From: an uncultured Clostridia bacterium
GTDB taxonomy: Bacteria > Bacillota_A > Clostridia > TANB77 > CAG-508
Direction of reading: 5' to 3'
DNA: 17,818 nucleotides
NCBI GenBank assembly: GCA_947628465.1
Contig: CANQZZ010000020.1
Location: 1-17,818 of the forward strand
The notes beneath the pieces were generated by a model. It saw only the letters and a list, made by a program, of their open reading frames with translations. It was not told where the DNA came from and did not search any database. The position numbers were made by a program, and so were the translations under genes. Positions 15,152 to 17,818 of this stretch are shown here, in pieces (positions within the stretch are counted from its first letter, which is position 1; the number at the start of each line of letters is the position of its first letter).

Positions 15152-16306
15152 TTATCTTATTTCTTCATCCGTTTCTTTTTCTATATGTCTATATCTCATC
15201 CTATCATTTCTTTTCTTTGATTTGCTTGACACTTTATCATCCTCAATTATCAAAACTTTTAGTTCATCTCTCATTGAATTTTCAACTATATTTTCTGTAT
15301 CACTATAATAATATGAACTATTATTTTTTCTTCCAAAAATTTTATCTTTTAAATTTTTAAAAAAATTACCTACCCTTCTTAGTATTGGATTACTATGATT
15401 TTGGCTAGAATATAACTCATTTATTATTGCCATTTTATTTCCTTGTTTATCTGAAACATAAGTATTATTTTTATCTCTAGAAACATCATATTTTTCATTT
15501 TCTAAACTTAATTCATCATCTGAATCTTCTAGAGATAGTTCTTGTTCTAATCTTACCTCTGAATCTTGTGGAGGTAACTCATGTTTTAATCTTATCTCTT
15601 GACTTTCTGGAGGTAGTTCTTGTTCTAATTCTGTTTCTGGACTTTCTGGAGGTAGTTCTTGTTCTGGTTCTGTTTCTGGACTTTCTGAAGGTAGTTCTTG
15701 TTCTGATTCTGCTTCTGGACTTTCTGAAGGTAGTTCTTGTTCTGATTCTGCTTCTGGACTTTCTGAAGGTAGTTCTTGTTCTGATTCTGCTTCTTGATTT
15801 TGGTGATCTGATTTACTCCATATATCTACAATATCTACGTCTTGATCTTTATTGTCTAATTCTTCATCTGACTTCTTTTCTTGCTCGCTTAGTTCAGTTT
15901 TGTCTCCATTTAACAGCTTATTTATATCTTTTTGCAAGTTATTTCTCGTAGTTAAATTGTCTATAAATTCATTATATGTTGGATTGTTTAATAATCTTTT
16001 CATACTATTTCTGCTAAGTTTTCTTTCTTCACTTAAAGCTGTACACTCATCATATAATTTAGATATATGTTCTTCTAATTCAGCTCTTTTTGTTGCTGTA
16101 TCATAACTTGTTGAATCTAGATTATCAAGTTCTTTTGATAATCTTTTTATTTGCGTTTTCTTCATATTAATTTCTAAAGATTTTATTTCTATATCATTAA
16201 AAAATATTTGAGCTTGTGGATGTCTTCCTATTATGCTCTTTAATTTTTCTAATGTTTTTATTGCATTTTCATTTTTGCCTGTTTTTCTACTTGAGCTTGA
16301 ATCCAT
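15152..16306 (-). CDS. Coiled-coil protein of unknown function with acidic 13-residue repeats
   Basis: 384 aa, no signal peptide or membrane helix. Residues about 15-150 are a charged helical region paralogous to the next gene upstream: HPQAQIF-x-(N)(D/E)IE, a middle heptad-like stretch, then NNPxYNEFIDNLTTR. Residues about 170-260 hold seven 13-residue units (EAESEQELPSESP-like), rich in Glu, Pro and Ser and probably unstructured. A basic C-terminus follows (RNDRMRYRHIEKE). I do not recognise a family. ATG at 16306 has AGGAGG seven nt upstream. It has its own terminator. No CGG codon. Confidence 0.75.
   Translation of the reverse strand: MDSSSSRKTGKNENAIKTLEKLKSIIGRHPQAQIFFNDIEIKSLEINMKKTQIKRLSKELDNLDSTSYDTATKRAELEEHISKLYDECTALSEERKLSRNSMKRLLNNPTYNEFIDNLTTRNNLQKDINKLLNGDKTELSEQEKKSDEELDNKDQDVDIVDIWSKSDHQNQEAESEQELPSESPEAESEQELPSESPEAESEQELPSESPETEPEQELPPESPETELEQELPPESQEIRLKHELPPQDSEVRLEQELSLEDSDDELSLENEKYDVSRDKNNTYVSDKQGNKMAIINELYSSQNHSNPILRRVGNFFKNLKDKIFGRKNNSSYYYSDTENIVENSMRDELKVLIIEDDKVSSKSKKRNDRMRYRHIEKETDEEIR
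15536..15796 (-). repeat. Seven in-frame 39-bp tandem repeats
   Basis: The plus-strand landmark TAGTTCTTGTTCT (degenerate in one copy) recurs at 15536, 15575, 15614, 15653, 15692, 15731 and 15770, exactly 39 bp apart. The three copies nearest 15770 are almost identical and the others are more diverged, as expected from recent expansion at one end. It encodes the Glu/Pro-rich units of the host gene. Confidence 0.9.
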
Positions 16307-16338
16307 TATATTTCCTCCTAAAATACAGTTATATAGTT

Positions 16339-16367
16339 ATTTTACCATGTTTTTTCTATTTTAAAAA
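16339..16367 (-). promoter_or_regulatory. Possible extended -10 promoter
   Basis: TGG-TAAAAT (16347-16339) on the minus strand fits an extended -10. At 17 nt only a weak T-rich -35 is present. It lies after the terminator and could serve the gene starting at 16306. Confidence 0.35.
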
Positions 16368-16369
16368 CT

Positions 16370-16391
16370 GGACCCATATTTTTATGGGTCC
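16370..16391 (-). terminator. Intrinsic terminator between the two coiled-coil genes
   Basis: GGACCCATA/TATGGGTCC form a 9-bp stem with a 4-nt loop, followed by AGTTTTT on the minus strand, just after the upstream paralogue's stop. Confidence 0.8.
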
Positions 16392-16400
16392 CTTTATATT

Positions 16401-17573
16401 TTATAACTCTCTATCTTCTTCCTCATCTTTTTCATGTTCAGAACCTTCAAGTTCTCTTTCTTTCTTTGCCTTACTAACTTCATTATCAAATTCTTTATTA
16501 TATAATTCTCTAATAACTTCATACTTCATTACATCTCTAAAAGCTTTTTCATCTTCTGGCTTTGATACAGGTGTTGGCTCTGGATCTGATGGAATTGCTT
16601 TCTTTGAAAATAAATCTTTTATAGTTTTTCCTAATTTTGATAATCTTGAAGAGTCACCTGGATATTTTTTTGAAAATATACTTTTTATATTATTTTTAAA
16701 AGTATCCCATTTTGTAGCTGTTAGAACTGGTGGTGTTGATTTTGATTTTTCTTTTCCTATTTGCAATTCTTCCTTAGCACGCGAATAATCTTTAATTTTA
16801 TTTTCACTTCTATTTATTAATCTATTAGCATTATTTATGTCTTTATCTAATTTAGCTCTAGTTGTTAAATTATCAATATGTTCATTATATTTAGGATTAT
16901 TTATCAATTTCTTTAAATTATCTCTACTAGATTTTCTTTCTGCTTTTAAAGTAACACATTCTCCATCTAATTTTACTTTATCTGCCTCTAAACTAGCCTT
17001 TTCAGCTGCATAATCAGGAGCTTCTGGATCTAACTTAGCAATTTTTTCATCTATGTCTTTTATTTGTACTTCTCGTTTGCTTATCTCTAAAGATTTATTT
17101 TCTATTTCGTTAACAAATATTTGTGCTTGTGGATGTTTTGCAATTATACTTTTTAGTTGTATTAAAGTTGACTTCTTTGCCTCTTGTTCTTGTTTTTGCT
17201 TCTCAAATTTAGCTATTTTTCTATCTGTTCTTACACTCATTGATTTTTTATATTGTTCTTGAATTTCAGGTCTTGATTTTAATTCTGACATAATCATTCC
17301 TATTGAAGCTCTATTTGCTTCTTGTGTACTTTTTGCTAATTCAACCTGTGCCTTTATATCAATTACTGCATTTTCTGTTCTATTTAAATCTTCTTGAAAT
17401 TGTTTCTTTTCTTTATTTGTTTTTGCAGCTTGTAAAGCATTTTTAGCATCTTCTCTATTTTTTAATGCTTGTTTTAAATCTGTTTCGTATTTTTTTAAAT
17501 CTGCTTCATATTTTTCTAATGCCATTTTAATTCTTAAATATTCATTATTTAAATCTTCAACAGTTACTTCCAT
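16401..17573 (-). CDS. Coiled-coil protein of unknown function (paralogue)
   Basis: 390 aa, highly charged, predicted almost wholly alpha-helical, with long heptad-like runs at about 5-130 and 150-260 and no signal or membrane segment. A central block (HPQAQIFVNEIENKSLEI to NNPKYNEHIDNLTTR) is clearly related to the downstream gene, so the pair arose by duplication. The C-terminus is acidic. ATG at 17573 follows AAGGAGG and starts 11 nt after the 42-aa ORF, so it is co-transcribed with it. Similarity to general coiled-coil proteins is uninformative; no function is assigned. No CGG codon. Confidence 0.75.
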   Translation of the reverse strand: MEVTVEDLNNEYLRIKMALEKYEADLKKYETDLKQALKNREDAKNALQAAKTNKEKKQFQEDLNRTENAVIDIKAQVELAKSTQEANRASIGMIMSELKSRPEIQEQYKKSMSVRTDRKIAKFEKQKQEQEAKKSTLIQLKSIIAKHPQAQIFVNEIENKSLEISKREVQIKDIDEKIAKLDPEAPDYAAEKASLEADKVKLDGECVTLKAERKSSRDNLKKLINNPKYNEHIDNLTTRAKLDKDINNANRLINRSENKIKDYSRAKEELQIGKEKSKSTPPVLTATKWDTFKNNIKSIFSKKYPGDSSRLSKLGKTIKDLFSKKAIPSDPEPTPVSKPEDEKAFRDVMKYEVIRELYNKEFDNEVSKAKKERELEGSEHEKDEEEDREL

Positions 17574-17584
17574 ATCTATCCTCC

Positions 17585-17713
17585 TTACCCTTCATTAATT
17601 ACCATATTGCATTGTTCAATAATATTATCTGCTTTTTCATCTAATTCTTCTAATTTGTCTTTTAAATCAAGTATTTTTTCGACCATTTCTAATGTTTTTT
17701 CTTTTTCTTCCAT
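17585..17713 (-). CDS. Small 42-aa acidic helical protein
   Basis: A short ORF begins at ATG 17713 with AAGGGAGG seven nt upstream and ends in TAA at 17585. The product is Glu/Lys/Leu-rich with heptad-like spacing (MVEKILDLKDKLEELDEKAD), so a single amphipathic helix or coiled coil is likely. It is the first ORF after a clear promoter and 11 nt before a coiled-coil gene; it may be a partner of that protein. Unrecognised. Confidence 0.65.
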   Translation of the reverse strand: MEEKEKTLEMVEKILDLKDKLEELDEKADNIIEQCNMVINEG

Positions 17714-17746
17714 AGAAATTCCTCCCTTAACACACTACATATCTTA

Positions 17747-17775
17747 ATTTTAGCATATTTTTACATTTTTTTCAA
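17747..17775 (-). promoter_or_regulatory. Sigma-A type promoter for the coiled-coil operon
   Basis: -35 TTGAAA (17775-17770), 17-nt spacer and -10 TAAAAT (17752-17747), with TGC just before the -10 giving an extended -10 element. It lies 33 nt upstream of the 42-aa ORF. Confidence 0.75.
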
Positions 17776-17818
17776 CTGTTTTATGTAAATTTCACAAAAT
17801 TTAATATATTTGTAATAT

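Noticed and set aside
15536..15796. CRISPR-like array from the 39-bp periodicity
   Set aside because: The units are contiguous with no spacers, in frame, and encode a repetitive protein segment.
1..17818. DGR template repeat, reverse transcriptase, tRNA or rRNA genes within the window
   Set aside because: No second GC-rich stretch resembling 1950-2100, no reverse transcriptase motif, and no tRNA cloverleaf or rRNA sequence was recognised.

Overview
The window is strongly AT-rich, and every convincing gene lies on the minus strand. Gene content suggests an anaerobic Clostridia-like Firmicute, possibly an uncultured gut lineage. The evidence is a dcw cell-wall/division cluster led by mraZ, a PASTA-bearing class B PBP, a MurE with the DNPR motif expected for meso-diaminopimelate peptidoglycan, and surface proteins with YWVWIPRY motifs. 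Genus-level placement is not possible from this sequence alone.

Layout in transcription order (high to low coordinates): (1) 17775-15110, a promoter, a 42-aa acidic ORF and two paralogous coiled-coil proteins of unknown function, the second with seven 39-bp repeats; each large gene ends in a terminator. (2) 15028-6745, the dcw cluster: promoter, three MraZ boxes, mraZ, a 400-bp gene-free stretch with hairpins and a phased TCTTTTGT repeat, then rsmH, ftsL, pbp (SpoVD/FtsI-like), murE, mraY and ftsW, followed by murG. murF, murD, murC, divIB/ftsQ and ftsZ are absent from the cluster. (3) 5508-2856, rnc, an Elp3-like radical SAM gene and a YitT-family membrane protein. (4) 2849-155, a promoter, a short leader ORF with a terminator, then an exported FGE/C-type-lectin-like protein whose 3' end is a GC-rich island like a diversity-generating-retroelement variable region, then a pilin-like protein with two related extracellular domains.

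The main result concerns decoding. Six genes (pilin-like protein, FGE-like protein, yitT, rnc, ftsW, pbp) look broken by +1 frameshifts, and pbp has two, giving seven sites. Every site is an in-frame CGG codon followed by A. Dropping the C and reading GGA (Gly) restores a full-length protein with the family-conserved residue. I searched the whole window for CCG on the plus strand and found no CGG in any minus-strand gene that is read as a normal Arg codon; CGT, CGC, CGA, AGA and AGG all are. This indicates that CGG is not an ordinary codon in this organism and that C-GGA is decoded as Gly with a +1 shift, by a quadruplet-reading tRNA or by A-site frameshifting. The affected genes include essential ones, and the shifts precede the PBP KTG motif, the RNase III dsRBD and the putative DGR variable region, so the genes are annotated here as single full-length CDSs rather than pseudogenes.
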